Counted from the stretch's first letter, positions 27,528 through 37,394 are shown. The stretch: 64,000 bases of DNA from Staphylococcus saprophyticus subsp. saprophyticus ATCC 15305 = NCTC 7292 (GCF_000010125.1 NC_007350.1:2108001-2172000), one strand, 5' to 3'. Notes: generated by a model not told the origin, from the letters alone. Numbers and translations are program-made.

Positions 27528-28105
27528 TATGATTCATCTCCAATCAATGCATTTAAAATGTAAACACTACTCTGTGCGCCTGGGTCAACGTGTCCTTTCG
27601 AATCTTCCTTGAAATAGGAAGCACGTCCTTTTGTAGCTTCAATATCTTTTGTCATATCAGCATATGATTGCAATACATCAAGCGTCAAGTTTTCACCTTG
27701 TTGTATGGCTTGATTAGCACGTTCGATAACGTCAAACATAGTTTTTTCATTTAATTCTACTTTGCCTCTTTGCGCAATCGCTTCTGAAAATGAATTTAAT
27801 AGTGCTTTTAAATTGTCTTGATCAATTTCTTCATTGACCACTTGAGACATTTTTACAAAGCTGAAGCCATACAAAGGACCTGAAGCACCACCGATATGAG
27901 ACATTAAAGTCATTCCAGTAGACTTTAATAAACTTTGCATAGAGCTGTCATCAATATTATCAGGTAAAGCTTTAAAGCCTCTTACCATGTTAACACCATG
28001 ATCCCCATCACCAATAGCTCTATCTAAATCCGTAAGTAGTGTTTCTTTTTCTTCAAATACTTCTACTAATTCTAATAACCGTGCTTTGAGTTCAGAGATA
28101 TTCAT
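27527..28105 (-). CDS. dhaL: DhaL, ADP-binding subunit of dihydroxyacetone kinase
   Basis: A 192-residue helical-barrel protein with the Mg-ADP-binding motif DRAIGDGDHGVNMVRG and the second motif IGGASGPLYGFSF. The permanently bound ADP is rephosphorylated by DhaM and donates phosphate to dihydroxyacetone held by DhaK. Middle gene of dhaK-dhaL-dhaM. Confidence 0.93.
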   Translation of the reverse strand: MNISELKARLLELVEVFEEKETLLTDLDRAIGDGDHGVNMVRGFKALPDNIDDSSMQSLLKSTGMTLMSHIGGASGPLYGFSFVKMSQVVNEEIDQDNLKALLNSFSEAIAQRGKVELNEKTMFDVIERANQAIQQGENLTLDVLQSYADMTKDIEATKGRASYFKEDSKGHVDPGAQSSVYILNALIGDES

Positions 28106-28139
28106 GCTTCCACTCCTTCAGTTTGTGTTTTAAGATATT

Positions 28140-29105
28140 TTAATTAAAATAATGACTTGAGGTTGGCGTATTGATCGCAGTTAGGGTTGCTTCTGAATTC
28201 GGTACAAGCGTTAACGAAAATCCTTGCATATCTAAAGCTGTCATATAATCGCCTACTAACCATTGAGCAACCGTTTTATCGTTTTTGTCCATATATTCAG
28301 CAACGTATTTTGCCACTATATTAAGCTCTGAAAGCGGCGTGGCACCCATGCCATTGACCATTACAATCAAATCATCTGATTGTACTTCTTTGAACAATTC
28401 ATTTAATAAACGTTCTACAATGTTATCTACGGTTTCTATTTTTTCCCTTGATAGACCTTTCTCACCATGTATACCGATGCCTATTTCCATTTCATCCTCT
28501 GCTATGTCAAAACCAAATTGACCTGTTGTTGGTACCATGGGCGCTGTAATGGCCATACCAATCGTTTTGATATTTGATAAAAAGTGCTCTATCTTTTCTT
28601 TGATATCTGATAATACCACGCCATTCTCTGCTAAGTGCCCCGCATATTTATGAACGAGTACTGTACCCGCAACACCTCTACGTTTTTCTTCGTCGCTTAC
28701 TGCAATATCATCTTTCACAACCACTGTTTCTACGTGAATGTCTTCCATTTCAGCCATTTCTTGTGCCATTTCAAAATTCATAACGTCACCAGCATAGTTT
28801 TTCACTACTAATAATACGCCATCACCATTGTCTACAGCTTTAATCGCACTTAATATTTTATCAGGTGTTGGTGATGTGAAGACTTCGCCACAAACTGCAG
28901 CATCCAACATGCCTTGTGCTACGTAACCCGCATGTGCTGGTTCATGGCCACTACCACCTCCAGAAACAATCGCTACACCTTTTTCTTTTTTATGTTTTCT
29001 AACAACGACGGTATCTGAAATAATCTCAATTTCTTTATTTGTGATTGAAAGTCCATCTAACATATCATTTAAAAAATGTGTTTTTTCTTTAATCAATTTT
29101 TTCAT
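28140..29105 (-). CDS. dhaK: DhaK, dihydroxyacetone-binding subunit
   Basis: A 321-residue protein with the DhaK N-terminal signature and SGGGSGHEPAHAGYV. The His that binds dihydroxyacetone covalently lies in EIGIGIHGEKG. The three-gene operon phosphorylates dihydroxyacetone to DHAP with PEP as the phosphate source through the PTS, feeding glycolysis from glycerol-type substrates. AGGAGGTCATCGTT precedes the start. Confidence 0.94.
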   Translation of the reverse strand: MKKLIKEKTHFLNDMLDGLSITNKEIEIISDTVVVRKHKKEKGVAIVSGGGSGHEPAHAGYVAQGMLDAAVCGEVFTSPTPDKILSAIKAVDNGDGVLLVVKNYAGDVMNFEMAQEMAEMEDIHVETVVVKDDIAVSDEEKRRGVAGTVLVHKYAGHLAENGVVLSDIKEKIEHFLSNIKTIGMAITAPMVPTTGQFGFDIAEDEMEIGIGIHGEKGLSREKIETVDNIVERLLNELFKEVQSDDLIVMVNGMGATPLSELNIVAKYVAEYMDKNDKTVAQWLVGDYMTALDMQGFSLTLVPNSEATLTAINTPTSSHYFN

Positions 29106-29229
29106 AACGATGACCTCCTCATTTATCTATTCATTCATAGTATACCCCACTCACAAATGTAAACGCTAATATATAAGCGTTGATTTCTCTAATTTTTCCA
29201 GCATTATGGTTACCTTTTAAAATTGAGCA

Positions 29230-29270
29230 TAAAAAACGAATACTTGTATCAACTTCAACAAGTATTCGTC
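29230..29270 (-). terminator. hairpin terminator after fhuG
   Basis: ACGAATACTTG pairs with CAAGTATTCGT; on the minus strand a run of T follows. It closes fhuCBG. Confidence 0.8.
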
Positions 29271-29285
29271 TCAATATTTCATCTA

Positions 29286-30302
29286 TTAAACTGATTTTGT
29301 TTTGTACATTAAGTATAAGAAATAAGGTGCTCCGATAATTGCAACAACAATTCCTGCTGGAATACCAGATGGCTGTAAGATAACTTGTCCTAAAGTATCT
29401 GCCAAGACAAGTAAGAAAGCACCAATTAATATAGAAATTGGTAAGAACAACTGGTGTCTTGGTCCGACAATTGATTTAGCAATATGAGGCCCTAATAATC
29501 CTATAAAACCTATTGCACCTGCAACCGATACTGCGGCAGATGAAAGTAAGACTGCGACAAGTAGAAGGATAATACGTTCTCTACCGATTTTCACACCGAC
29601 ACCTTGTGCAATATGCTGATGTGTATTCAATAAGTTTAAGACATTCGCTTTAAATAGTAAAAATGGTATAAGTACAATAATCCATGGTAAGAAGGCAATA
29701 ACAAATGCCCACTCATCTCCCCAAATATTACCAGCAAGCCATGAAGCAATAAACTCTGATTGATCTTCATCGAATGTAGACATTAATGTTAATGAACCAC
29801 CGCTTAGTGCTGAGGCCATACCAACACCAACTAGCACCATACTTGCAGGCGTAATACCTTCACCTTTGTTATAACTGAATGAAAATATAATGAGCGCAGT
29901 CAGTACGCCACCGATCATACTTATAATAGGGAGGACGTAAACAAAATTGGCTGCATCAACCTGACCTACAACTATAAATAACGCAATAACAAAGCCACTA
30001 CCTGCGTTGATTCCAAGAATACCCGGTTCCGCTAATGGGTTCTTAGTCACACTTTGTATAATAGCCCCACTCATAGCTAATGCTGCGCCTGCTAAAATTG
30101 TAATAATCATTCGTGGTAATCTAAACTCCATGAGTATTAAGGTATCTGTATAGGCTCCTTGACCAATTAGCGTCTTGAAAAACGTGCCAACTGACATCTT
30201 ATACTCACCTGAAGTCATACTCCAAGCACATGCCAACAATACTAAGATAGTTAGAATCACCATTGTGATCCATTGTTTATGTTTTAATCTTGGATCTATC
30301 AT
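29286..30302 (-). CDS. fhuG: FhuG, ferric hydroxamate ABC transporter permease
   Basis: A 338-residue FecCD-family permease with about ten membrane segments. The cytoplasmic coupling region is seen around GAIGFIGLLGPHIAKSIVGP. With FhuB it forms the channel for ferric hydroxamate siderophores. It overlaps fhuB by 4 bp. Last gene of the operon. Confidence 0.92.
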   Translation of the reverse strand: MIDPRLKHKQWITMVILTILVLLACAWSMTSGEYKMSVGTFFKTLIGQGAYTDTLILMEFRLPRMIITILAGAALAMSGAIIQSVTKNPLAEPGILGINAGSGFVIALFIVVGQVDAANFVYVLPIISMIGGVLTALIIFSFSYNKGEGITPASMVLVGVGMASALSGGSLTLMSTFDEDQSEFIASWLAGNIWGDEWAFVIAFLPWIIVLIPFLLFKANVLNLLNTHQHIAQGVGVKIGRERIILLLVAVLLSSAAVSVAGAIGFIGLLGPHIAKSIVGPRHQLFLPISILIGAFLLVLADTLGQVILQPSGIPAGIVVAIIGAPYFLYLMYKTKSV

Positions 30303-31300
30303 GAGAAGCGTCCCCCTCTTTTAACTAAGTATAAGAAGTAAGGTACACCAATAAAGGAAATAATTGCACCAACTGGAGCTTCTCCTAGCATACGTGCAAC
30401 TGTATCCGCAACAAGTAGTAACAAGCCACCAACAACTGCCGTAAGTGGAATAACACGAGCATAATCTGTTCCTACTAAATATCTCACTATATGCGGTACC
30501 ATTAAACCGACAAATGCTATTTGACCAACCATCGCTACGGCTATACCTGCCATAATCATAGATAAAATCAACGTAATTGCGCGCGTGAATGCTACATTTT
30601 GACCAAGGCCTTTAGCAAGGGTTTCGCCTAAATTTAATATTGTTAATTGCTTACTCATTGAAATGATAATGACAAGTGCAATTAAAATAAATGGCGCTGC
30701 CCACATTAATTGATTCCAAGTCGTACCTGAAACACCACCGGCACTCCAAAACGTTAAACTTTGATTTAATCTAAATAACAATGCGACACCTTGACTTAAT
30801 GCAGTCAATAGCGCACTGACGGCTGCACCTGCTAATATAATACGCATAGGATTAAACCCATCACTTCTTGACCTACCAATCATGAGCACAATAAAGCCAC
30901 CCATTAATGCACCTATGAATCCAGCAAACATCATAACGATAAATGGTGCTGTCGGATAGAATGCAAAAGTGAGCGCAAGCATGAATGAAGCACCCGAATT
31001 CAGACCAATTAAACTCGGGTCAGCCAAACCATTTTTAGTAACACCTTGAATGACTGCACCTGAAGTACCCAATGCAACACCAACTAAGATTGCACCTATA
31101 TCTCGTGGTATGCGTATTTCACTTATGATATTATGTTGTTGATTTTTAGGGTCATAGTTAAATATTGCTTCAAAAATAGTCGATAAATGAATTTTAGCAT
31201 CACCAAATAAGATTGAAGTAATCAAGGCAACAATCAATAGTAGCACTGCTATAATAAATGTCGTTGTAAAATTCAACTTCCCTTTTCTCTTTGTAGTCAT
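30299..31300 (-). CDS. fhuB: FhuB, ferric hydroxamate ABC transporter permease
   Basis: A 333-residue FecCD-family permease, paralogous to FhuG, with the matching region GQIAFVGLMVPHIVRYLVG and the N-terminal IRIPRDIGAILVGVALGTSG. It lies 9 bp after fhuC and overlaps fhuG. The lipoprotein receptors (FhuD type) are not in this window. Confidence 0.92.
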   Translation of the reverse strand: MTTKRKGKLNFTTTFIIAVLLLIVALITSILFGDAKIHLSTIFEAIFNYDPKNQQHNIISEIRIPRDIGAILVGVALGTSGAVIQGVTKNGLADPSLIGLNSGASFMLALTFAFYPTAPFIVMMFAGFIGALMGGFIVLMIGRSRSDGFNPMRIILAGAAVSALLTALSQGVALLFRLNQSLTFWSAGGVSGTTWNQLMWAAPFILIALVIIISMSKQLTILNLGETLAKGLGQNVAFTRAITLILSMIMAGIAVAMVGQIAFVGLMVPHIVRYLVGTDYARVIPLTAVVGGLLLLVADTVARMLGEAPVGAIISFIGVPYFLYLVKRGGRFS

Positions 31301-31309
31301 AAATTACCC

Positions 31310-32113
31310 CTAAACCTCAGAATAACTTTTTCTGCATAAATCGTATGTTACTAGCATAGGTTTTCCAGTTCTTGGGTCTGTACTAATCTCTACATCAATA
31401 TTAAACACTTTTTCTAAAATATCTTTCGTTAATACTTCTTCAGTCTCACCAGTCGCAATAATATCGCCATTTTTCATAGTGATTAAATGATCTGAAAAAC
31501 GGACAGCCTGGTTTATATCATGTAAAACCATGATAATTGTACAACCCTGTTCTTTATTTAATTGCGTAATCAATTCCAAGATTTCTAATTGGTGAGAAAT
31601 ATCTAGATATGTTGTTGGTTCGTCTAAGAAAATAATATCTGTACGTTGAGCTAAAGCCATAGCTATCCATACACGCTGACGTTGTCCACCACTCAAGTCA
31701 TTGATAGAACGCAATTTAAAATCATACGTACCAGTTACGCGCATTGCCCAATCAATTTCCTTTTTGTCTTCTGCAGACAGACGACCAAAGCCTTTTTGAT
31801 GCGGAAAGCGACCATATGATACAAGCTCACCGACTGTCAATCCATCAGCAACTTCTGGTGATTGAGGTAAAATCGCTATTTTCTTTGCAATTTCTTTCGT
31901 AGAATGTGAATGTATGTTTTCACCATCTAACTTAATTTCTCCATTTTTAACCGGTAATAACCGTGATAACGCTTTAAGTAATGTTGATTTCCCACAACCG
32001 TTTGGTCCTATAATAGAAGTAATTTTTCCATCTGGTATGTGTACATCTAAATTATTGACGATGACATTATCTCCATAACCTATAGTGACCTGTTCTCCTT
32101 TTAAGCGATTCAT
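31310..32113 (-). CDS. fhuC: FhuC, siderophore ABC transporter ATPase
   Basis: A 267-residue ATPase with Walker A GPNGCGKST, signature LSGGQRQRVW and Walker B DIIFLDEPTTYLD. It powers FhuBG, and in S. aureus the same ATPase also energises other siderophore systems. The start at 32113 has AAGAAGGG upstream; the frame to 32146 is an unsupported extension. A perfect Fur box lies about 95 bases upstream. Confidence 0.93.
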   Translation of the reverse strand: MNRLKGEQVTIGYGDNVIVNNLDVHIPDGKITSIIGPNGCGKSTLLKALSRLLPVKNGEIKLDGENIHSHSTKEIAKKIAILPQSPEVADGLTVGELVSYGRFPHQKGFGRLSAEDKKEIDWAMRVTGTYDFKLRSINDLSGGQRQRVWIAMALAQRTDIIFLDEPTTYLDISHQLEILELITQLNKEQGCTIIMVLHDINQAVRFSDHLITMKNGDIIATGETEEVLTKDILEKVFNIDVEISTDPRTGKPMLVTYDLCRKSYSEV

Positions 32114-32207
32114 AATTTCCCTTCTTCCTATAGCAGTAGGCATCATAGCCTGTTTATTCCCTTATAAATTTTATCTATTGACTTATAAATTTTCCATATT
32201 TTTTAAA

Positions 32208-32222
32208 TGATAATCATTATCA
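32208..32222. promoter_or_regulatory. Fur box upstream of fhuCBG
   Basis: TGATAATCATTATCA is an exact 7-1-7 palindrome of the known Fur box core. With iron, Fur would bind here and silence fhuCBG. Confidence 0.88.
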
Positions 32223-32369
32223 TAGATGTCATTATATCATTTTTTAAACCTATTGACTATCAAATGTTTTTATAGTATTTCTTTACTTTATAATCTGTTT
32301 ATATCTATATACTTTTTATTTTCAGTTGCTTATATGTTCGTTTTCAGGGGAGCTTTTTAAGCAAAATAA

Positions 32370-32411
32370 ATAGCCTTTAGTTATGAATTACTTCATAAAT
32401 TAAAGGCTAAA
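32370..32411 (-). terminator. hairpin terminator after YitT gene
   Basis: TAGCCTTTAG pairs with TTAAAGGCTA and the inner arms TTATGAA and TTCATAA pair as well. Confidence 0.75.
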
Positions 32412-32428
32412 AGTGAATTAATTTATTT

Positions 32429-33265
32429 TTAATGTTCGTCGATTAAAAAACCGTTACCATATACATCTCGTACATCATGTATTACTAAAAAGGCGTCGCT
32501 GTCTATTTTTCTAATTAAGCGTTTTGCACGTGTGACCTGTGTCTTAGTTATTACAACATACAAGATATCTTTTTCTTGTTTAGAAAAATAGCCACGTCCA
32601 TTTAAAATGGTAAGTCCACGTCCTACTTGCTCATCTATTACTTTAGCAATTTCATCTGGCTTGCTTGAAATAATGGTCATTGCTTTTTTCGTATTCAAAC
32701 CTTCTATTACATAATCCATCACTTTGGTACCAATGTATAGCGAAATCACTGTTACGAGTGCGCTAGAAATTGGAATAACCGATAATGAAATCGCTACGAC
32801 AATCAAGTCAAAGAATAGCAATGCATACGGTGTACTGACATCTAAATATTTATTGGCAATGCGCGCTAAAATCGTTGTTCCCGCTGTTGTGCCACCGGCA
32901 AGTACAATAATCCCGATACCGAGTCCGACACATGTACCGCCAAATACTGCATTCACTAAAATATTACCGGTTTCAATCTTCCAGCTTTCGGTAAACTCTA
33001 AGAATATAGAGATAAGTATGGTTGCAACTATCGTTAAGTACATACTTCTCTTGCTTAAAAATTTATAGCCTATCGCAATTAGCAATGCGTTAAAGACAAA
33101 GTTTGTGATACCTGGAGAAATGTGAAAGGCATAGTACAGAACAATCGCTATACCAGTTACGCCTCCTTCACCTAAATCAGCAGATATGATAAATGTATTT
33201 ACGCCAGCTGAAAATATAAATGATCCAAAAACGACTAATATTAAATCACGTACTGTTTTATTCAC
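32429..33265 (-). CDS. YitT-family membrane protein (DUF161 plus DUF2179)
   Basis: A 278-residue protein with about five membrane segments (residues 8-170), including the AGGTTAGTTILARI motif, followed by a cytoplasmic DUF2179 domain (about 195-278: KVIDEQVGRGLTILNGRGYF). Function unknown; a transport or sensing role has been proposed for relatives. The start is a GTG at 33265, eight bases after AAGGGGG; the GTG two codons earlier is too close to it. Confidence 0.85.
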   Translation of the reverse strand: MNKTVRDLILVVFGSFIFSAGVNTFIISADLGEGGVTGIAIVLYYAFHISPGITNFVFNALLIAIGYKFLSKRSMYLTIVATILISIFLEFTESWKIETGNILVNAVFGGTCVGLGIGIIVLAGGTTAGTTILARIANKYLDVSTPYALLFFDLIVVAISLSVIPISSALVTVISLYIGTKVMDYVIEGLNTKKAMTIISSKPDEIAKVIDEQVGRGLTILNGRGYFSKQEKDILYVVITKTQVTRAKRLIRKIDSDAFLVIHDVRDVYGNGFLIDEH

Positions 33266-33434
33266 CCACACGACCCCCTTCGATTTGCTTCAATCAATTG
33301 AATGTTAGCAAATAATCGTCAATACCACAACATCTATATTGTCGCAAAAGCCCAATTCATCGGCCTAAATCGCTATGATACTGCCGATACTTTATATCTC
33401 AACTTTTTAAAGTTTAAAAATTCTGAAATTTCTG

Positions 33435-33463
33435 TTTACTTATACATCTCTGTTTGCTATAAT
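33435..33463 (+). promoter_or_regulatory. promoter-like site for a candidate small RNA
   Basis: TTTACT (33435-33440), a 17-base spacer and a perfect TATAAT (33458-33463). The plus strand has no gene before the terminator at 33604-33655. Confidence 0.45.
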
Positions 33464-33469
33464 AAAATC

Positions 33470-33655
33470 TATCTTCTTATTGATAGCCAATAAGAAGCCA
33501 TCTCCTTTGTGTTGTTTATAGTAACAAACAAAACAATTTTTGCTCGAGTATATTTTTAGTACCTAGTCCTTACTAATTATGTACAATTAATTCATTTCCC
33601 GTAAAAACCAAGTAATGATGAATGTGTCTCCTCACTTCAATTACTTGGTTTTTTA
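33470..33655 (+). ncRNA. candidate small RNA of about 185 bases
   Basis: Bounded by the promoter-like site and a hairpin terminator (AAAACCAAGTAAT with ATTACTTGGTTTTTT). Three pyrimidine-rich words that could pair with Shine-Dalgarno sequences are exposed: TCTCCTTT (33501-33508), TTTCCCGT (33595-33602) and TCTCCTC (33627-33633, in the terminator loop). Unpaired C-rich loops are a known feature of staphylococcal regulatory RNAs. I do not recognise it as a named RNA, and it is an inference from signals only. Confidence 0.4.
33604..33655 (+). terminator. hairpin terminator of the candidate small RNA
   Basis: A 13-bp stem with a loop of about 23 bases containing GTCTCCTCAC, followed by a run of six T. 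Confidence 0.65.
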
Positions 33656-33742
33656 TTGTGTTTTTTGATACCTAGCCTTATCAATACAGTACTTATGTGA
33701 TAGGACTTCTTCAACAAAACGATGCCACGCTTTTAAACAATA

Positions 33743-33797
33743 AAAAAAGAGTGTACAGAAACCTAATTTAGAAAAAATTAAGTTCCTATACACTCCA
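33743..33797 (-). terminator. hairpin terminator after nupC
   Basis: GAGTGTACAG pairs with CCTATACACTC with inner pairing; on the minus strand a run of seven T follows. Confidence 0.75.
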
Positions 33798-33913
33798 AAA
33801 TGGGTTCGAGATAAAAAACATATAAGCATTTTAAATCCTGTATATAAGTATACTTCGCATGCTTCACATCAATATGGATTAATTATGCATTTTAAAATGA
33901 AATCTCATTCAAC

Positions 33914-35143
33914 TTACCAAGCAAATAATCCAACGAAACCTGCAGTCATTAATGATACTAAAATACCAGCAAGTAATAACATTGGCACATATTGTGAGAC
34001 AAAATCGGATGTTTTCTTATCCACGATTCCTTTCAAAGTACCTACAATCATACCGATTGTTGAGAAGTTAGCAAATGAGATTAAAAATGTTGTGATTACT
34101 GCACGTCTATGTGGTGAATAGGAATCAACGACGTCTTTAATTTGCCCCATCACAACGAACTCATTTGTAACAATTTTTTTAGCCATTTGTTGTGCTACAA
34201 TCCATGCTTCGCCCCATGGTAAACCTAATAGTAGTGCGAATGGATACATGAACGCACCGAGTATTTGATCTAGACCGAAACTACCTTTAATACCTGCCCA
34301 ACTTCCCACGATGCCAGTTATTAAGTTAATTAATCGATCAATTAAGTCTGATAAAGCTACAAAACTAATAACAAACGCCACAATTATTAGAATCAATTTA
34401 CCAGCATTAAGTACAGAGTCACCTAAGAATGAGAAGAACGGTTGGCGTTCCACTTCATCATTTTGAATACTGTAAATAATATCTTCTTTTTCTTCAAGAG
34501 TGACTGGATTTAATATTGATGAAACAATAATTGCATTAATAATATTTAATGGAATAGCAGTTAGTACCAAATCACCTGGAACCATAGAGACATATGCACC
34601 AACAATGGCGCCAGATATCGAACTCATTGCCATCATTGCAACAGTTAACACACGTGTTTCTTTCATACGCTTCAATTGTTCATTTGAAACAGCTAAAGCT
34701 TCTGTATTACCTAAGAACATCATTTCGATACTGAAGAATGACTCGAACTTAGGTTGTCTTGTAACTTTCGCTAATACCCAACCTATACCACCAATGACTT
34801 TTGGTAATATATTAAAGTACATTAAAATATCGAATAATGGTACAACTAATAAAATTGGGAATAAAGCACTTACTGCCATGTCCATTGCACCTGGTTTCAC
34901 CCAACTTGCAAATGCAAAGCCTGTCCCAGCATGTGCAGAATCAATCACCCAAGAAATACCATTCGCTAACGATTGTACTGCTGTTTTCCCCCAAGGAAAG
35001 TACATTAAAAACCATGCTAAGAATAAATTTATTAATACTAAAATAGCAATAGATTTCCATTGAATATGCTTTTTGTTTCTAGAAAATAAGACTGCAATCC
35101 CTAAAAATACAAACAATCCTATTATGTTTATCACTAAGAACAT
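33914..35143 (-). CDS. nupC: NupC-type concentrative nucleoside transporter
   Basis: A 409-residue protein with about ten membrane segments. The CNT-family motifs are seen in FESFFSIEMMFLGNTEALAV and the conserved second re-entrant region ISFANFSTIGMIVGTLKG. It takes up nucleosides with protons or sodium. The start at 35143 (MFLVINIIGL) follows GGTGGGTG; the longer frame to 35158 would include that site. It lies alone, as in S. aureus, between fhu/YitT and abcA. Confidence 0.88.
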   Translation of the reverse strand: MFLVINIIGLFVFLGIAVLFSRNKKHIQWKSIAILVLINLFLAWFLMYFPWGKTAVQSLANGISWVIDSAHAGTGFAFASWVKPGAMDMAVSALFPILLVVPLFDILMYFNILPKVIGGIGWVLAKVTRQPKFESFFSIEMMFLGNTEALAVSNEQLKRMKETRVLTVAMMAMSSISGAIVGAYVSMVPGDLVLTAIPLNIINAIIVSSILNPVTLEEKEDIIYSIQNDEVERQPFFSFLGDSVLNAGKLILIIVAFVISFVALSDLIDRLINLITGIVGSWAGIKGSFGLDQILGAFMYPFALLLGLPWGEAWIVAQQMAKKIVTNEFVVMGQIKDVVDSYSPHRRAVITTFLISFANFSTIGMIVGTLKGIVDKKTSDFVSQYVPMLLLAGILVSLMTAGFVGLFAW

Positions 35144-35528
35144 CACTACACCCACCATTTCTAATTTAAATCATTGTTATCAATGTATGTTTGAAAGTAC
35201 ACCTGTTGCTATGTATTTTGAAAATATAAATAAACAAATTGTCTCCATCCTTAATAACGCATGCATTAATTATTAAGTTTCAACTTTCCATTTATCCTTT
35301 TTTCTTCTAATTTTTAGTTTGTTCAATCATCATAATAAATGAGTTATACTTTCATAAGACATTACTTTGAATCTACTTAATAATTATAGCACGCATGTAC
35401 TTTATATAAAATAACTATTTTATAGTTCGTTTTATTTCGAAAAATCAGTCATTGACTTCCTAAAATATTCGTATTTAATTATGAAAACGGCTTCATTTGA
35501 TAAACAAATGAAGCCGTTTCTGTTCTTT
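35144..35528. other. intergenic: nupC promoter region and abcA terminator
   Basis: No gene is recognisable; a 67-codon frame at 35073-35276 overlaps nupC antisense and has no support. The terminator at 35483-35521 ends abcA. Confidence 0.5.
35483..35521 (-). terminator. hairpin terminator after abcA
   Basis: GAAAACGGCTTCATTTG pairs with CAAATGAAGCCGTTTC around ATAAA. It starts eight bases after the abcA stop. Confidence 0.8.
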
Positions 35529-37247
35529 TTATTTTGTTAAGTTCTGTGTGTTTACAAATTGTTGATATTTTTCATGATTAGTAATTAGTTCTTGATGTGT
35601 ACCTCTACCTGTTACTTTCCCAGCATCAATAAAGATAATTTGCTCCGCTTTTTTAATAGTAGAAAGTCTATGTGCGATAACAACCGTCGTACGATTTTCC
35701 ATTAATTCCTCTAATGCGTCTTGTATTTTCCGTTCGCTCTCACTATCTAAATTAGCAGTAGCTTCATCAAGTAATAAGATATCTGGATTTTTAACAAAAC
35801 TACGGGCAATATCGATACGTTGACGTTGGCCACCTGATAGTTTCAATCCACGTTCACCGACGACCGTATCGTAACCATCTTCAAACTTTTCAATAAATTC
35901 ATGACAATTTGCTAACTTCGCGTAATGAATCAATTCTTCATCAGTGACTTCCCGATTAATACCATATAAAATATTATCCTTAATAGTACCGTTCATCATT
36001 GAATTGGATTGCATGACATAGCCTATTTTTTCACGCCATTGACCTAATGCAATATCGTAAATTGAATTACCACCATATGTAATATCGCCATCTTCAATAT
36101 CGTACATACGCTCTATAATATTAAAGATTGTACTCTTACCTGATCCTGAGGGACCTACAAATGCTGTGACTTTACTTGGAGGTATTTCAAAATTAACATC
36201 CGAAAGTATGGGTTTCGTACCATACTTAAAATCAACGTTTTCAAATATTAAGCTGCCATCATTAATTTCTGATGCTTGAGTGACATTTAAAATTTCCGTT
36301 GGTTCTTCCATAATTTCATAGATACGACTACTGGCACCAACTGCCTTTTTATAGTCTGTAACTAAAGTTGATAAATTAATTAATGGGGATGACAGTTGGA
36401 TTACATAAAATATCATGGCAATTAACGTACCGGCTGTTATTGCCCCTGTCGAAATTCTGATTGCACCAAAACCTAATATAATGGCAATCGTGAGTAGCAT
36501 AATCACACCTGATATCGGTTGGATGATGGCAGTAATTTTAGCCTGTTTCAATCCTAAAAAGTATATTTCTTTTAAATTTTTATGTGCATTATCCAATTCT
36601 AAATCTTCAGTATGAGAAACCTTTACTAAACGCATTTCTGTTAAAACACGTCCTAACAAACCACTGAAATTCGCGATTTCTGACTGAGTTTTTTTAGAAA
36701 TGTTTTGCATTACTTTACCGAGTGGTATCATAATCAATACAAAAATAGGTATCGTAATAAATGTTAATAACGTCATCTGCCAATCCATGACAAATAACAT
36801 AATCATAGATCCAATGATCGTTAACACAGAAGGTAAGAGATTGGGTAATTTCTGAGAAATAAATTCATTAATTACTTTCGTATCATCTGTTAAACGACTC
36901 ATTAATTGCCCACTTTCGTTTTGATCAAAGAATGGCATTTTCAAATGAATGATATGGCGCCATAACACAGAACGAATGGCATAAATAATTTTTTCTCCAA
37001 TTTTGCTTAGTAAATATAAACCAATCCCACTCAATAATGCATTTACTATAAAAATAGAAATGAATCCAGCGACAAACATCCCATTCATATTTTCAAATGA
37101 AAATTTGTCCACAAGCTTACCTGTGAAAAATGGTACGAGTAGTCCTGTAATACTACCTAATGAAGAAATCAATACGGCAATAATAATCAACCCTACCGGC
37201 CATGATAATTTTTTGAATAAGTAGAATAATGGATTCTCTTGCTTCAT
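35529..37247 (-). CDS. abcA: AbcA, multidrug ABC exporter (half transporter)
   Basis: A 572-residue protein with a six-segment membrane domain (about 15-310) and an ATPase domain with Walker A GPSGSGKST, signature LSGGQRQR and Walker B DILLLDEATANLD. It should work as a homodimer. In S. aureus AbcA exports drugs, beta-lactams and phenol-soluble modulins, and is controlled by NorG and MgrA from the shared region with pbp4. The divergent arrangement with pbp4 is kept here. Confidence 0.93.
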   Translation of the reverse strand: MKQENPLFYLFKKLSWPVGLIIIAVLISSLGSITGLLVPFFTGKLVDKFSFENMNGMFVAGFISIFIVNALLSGIGLYLLSKIGEKIIYAIRSVLWRHIIHLKMPFFDQNESGQLMSRLTDDTKVINEFISQKLPNLLPSVLTIIGSMIMLFVMDWQMTLLTFITIPIFVLIMIPLGKVMQNISKKTQSEIANFSGLLGRVLTEMRLVKVSHTEDLELDNAHKNLKEIYFLGLKQAKITAIIQPISGVIMLLTIAIILGFGAIRISTGAITAGTLIAMIFYVIQLSSPLINLSTLVTDYKKAVGASSRIYEIMEEPTEILNVTQASEINDGSLIFENVDFKYGTKPILSDVNFEIPPSKVTAFVGPSGSGKSTIFNIIERMYDIEDGDITYGGNSIYDIALGQWREKIGYVMQSNSMMNGTIKDNILYGINREVTDEELIHYAKLANCHEFIEKFEDGYDTVVGERGLKLSGGQRQRIDIARSFVKNPDILLLDEATANLDSESERKIQDALEELMENRTTVVIAHRLSTIKKAEQIIFIDAGKVTGRGTHQELITNHEKYQQFVNTQNLTK

Positions 37248-37373
37248 GCTTTTTACCTCTTCATAAAATTTTTATTTCTTTTATACGATAATTGAGCAGA
37301 TATTTAAAAATTTCATTAAATGAATTACAATTCAACTGATTCTATTTTACACAACTCTTTTCCATTCCACAAA

Positions 37374-37394
37374 TACCCTAAACTAATAGGGTTA
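37374..37394. promoter_or_regulatory. palindrome in the abcA-pbp4 divergent region
   Basis: TAACCCTATTAGTTTAGGGT (read on the minus strand) is a near-perfect inverted repeat with arms ACCCTA/TAGGGT. It sits about 80 bases before the pbp4 start, overlapping its probable promoter. An operator is possible; no known consensus is matched. Confidence 0.4.

Larger units (their letters stand above)
33266..33913. other. 648-base intergenic with two hairpins and a promoter-like site
   Basis: A short open frame at 33302-33493 has no ribosome binding site. The stretch carries a promoter-like sequence (33435-33463), a plus-strand hairpin terminator (33604-33655) and the nupC terminator (33743-33797). See the candidate small RNA entry. 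Confidence 0.6.

Noticed and set aside
33302-33493. 63-codon frame between YitT gene and nupC
   Set aside because: No ribosome site and no family resemblance; the promoter-like site for the candidate RNA lies within it.
34500-35063. 187-codon open frame antisense to nupC
   Set aside because: It is a shadow of the hydrophobic nupC sequence, without a ribosome binding site, and gives a Thr/Ile/Asn-rich product.
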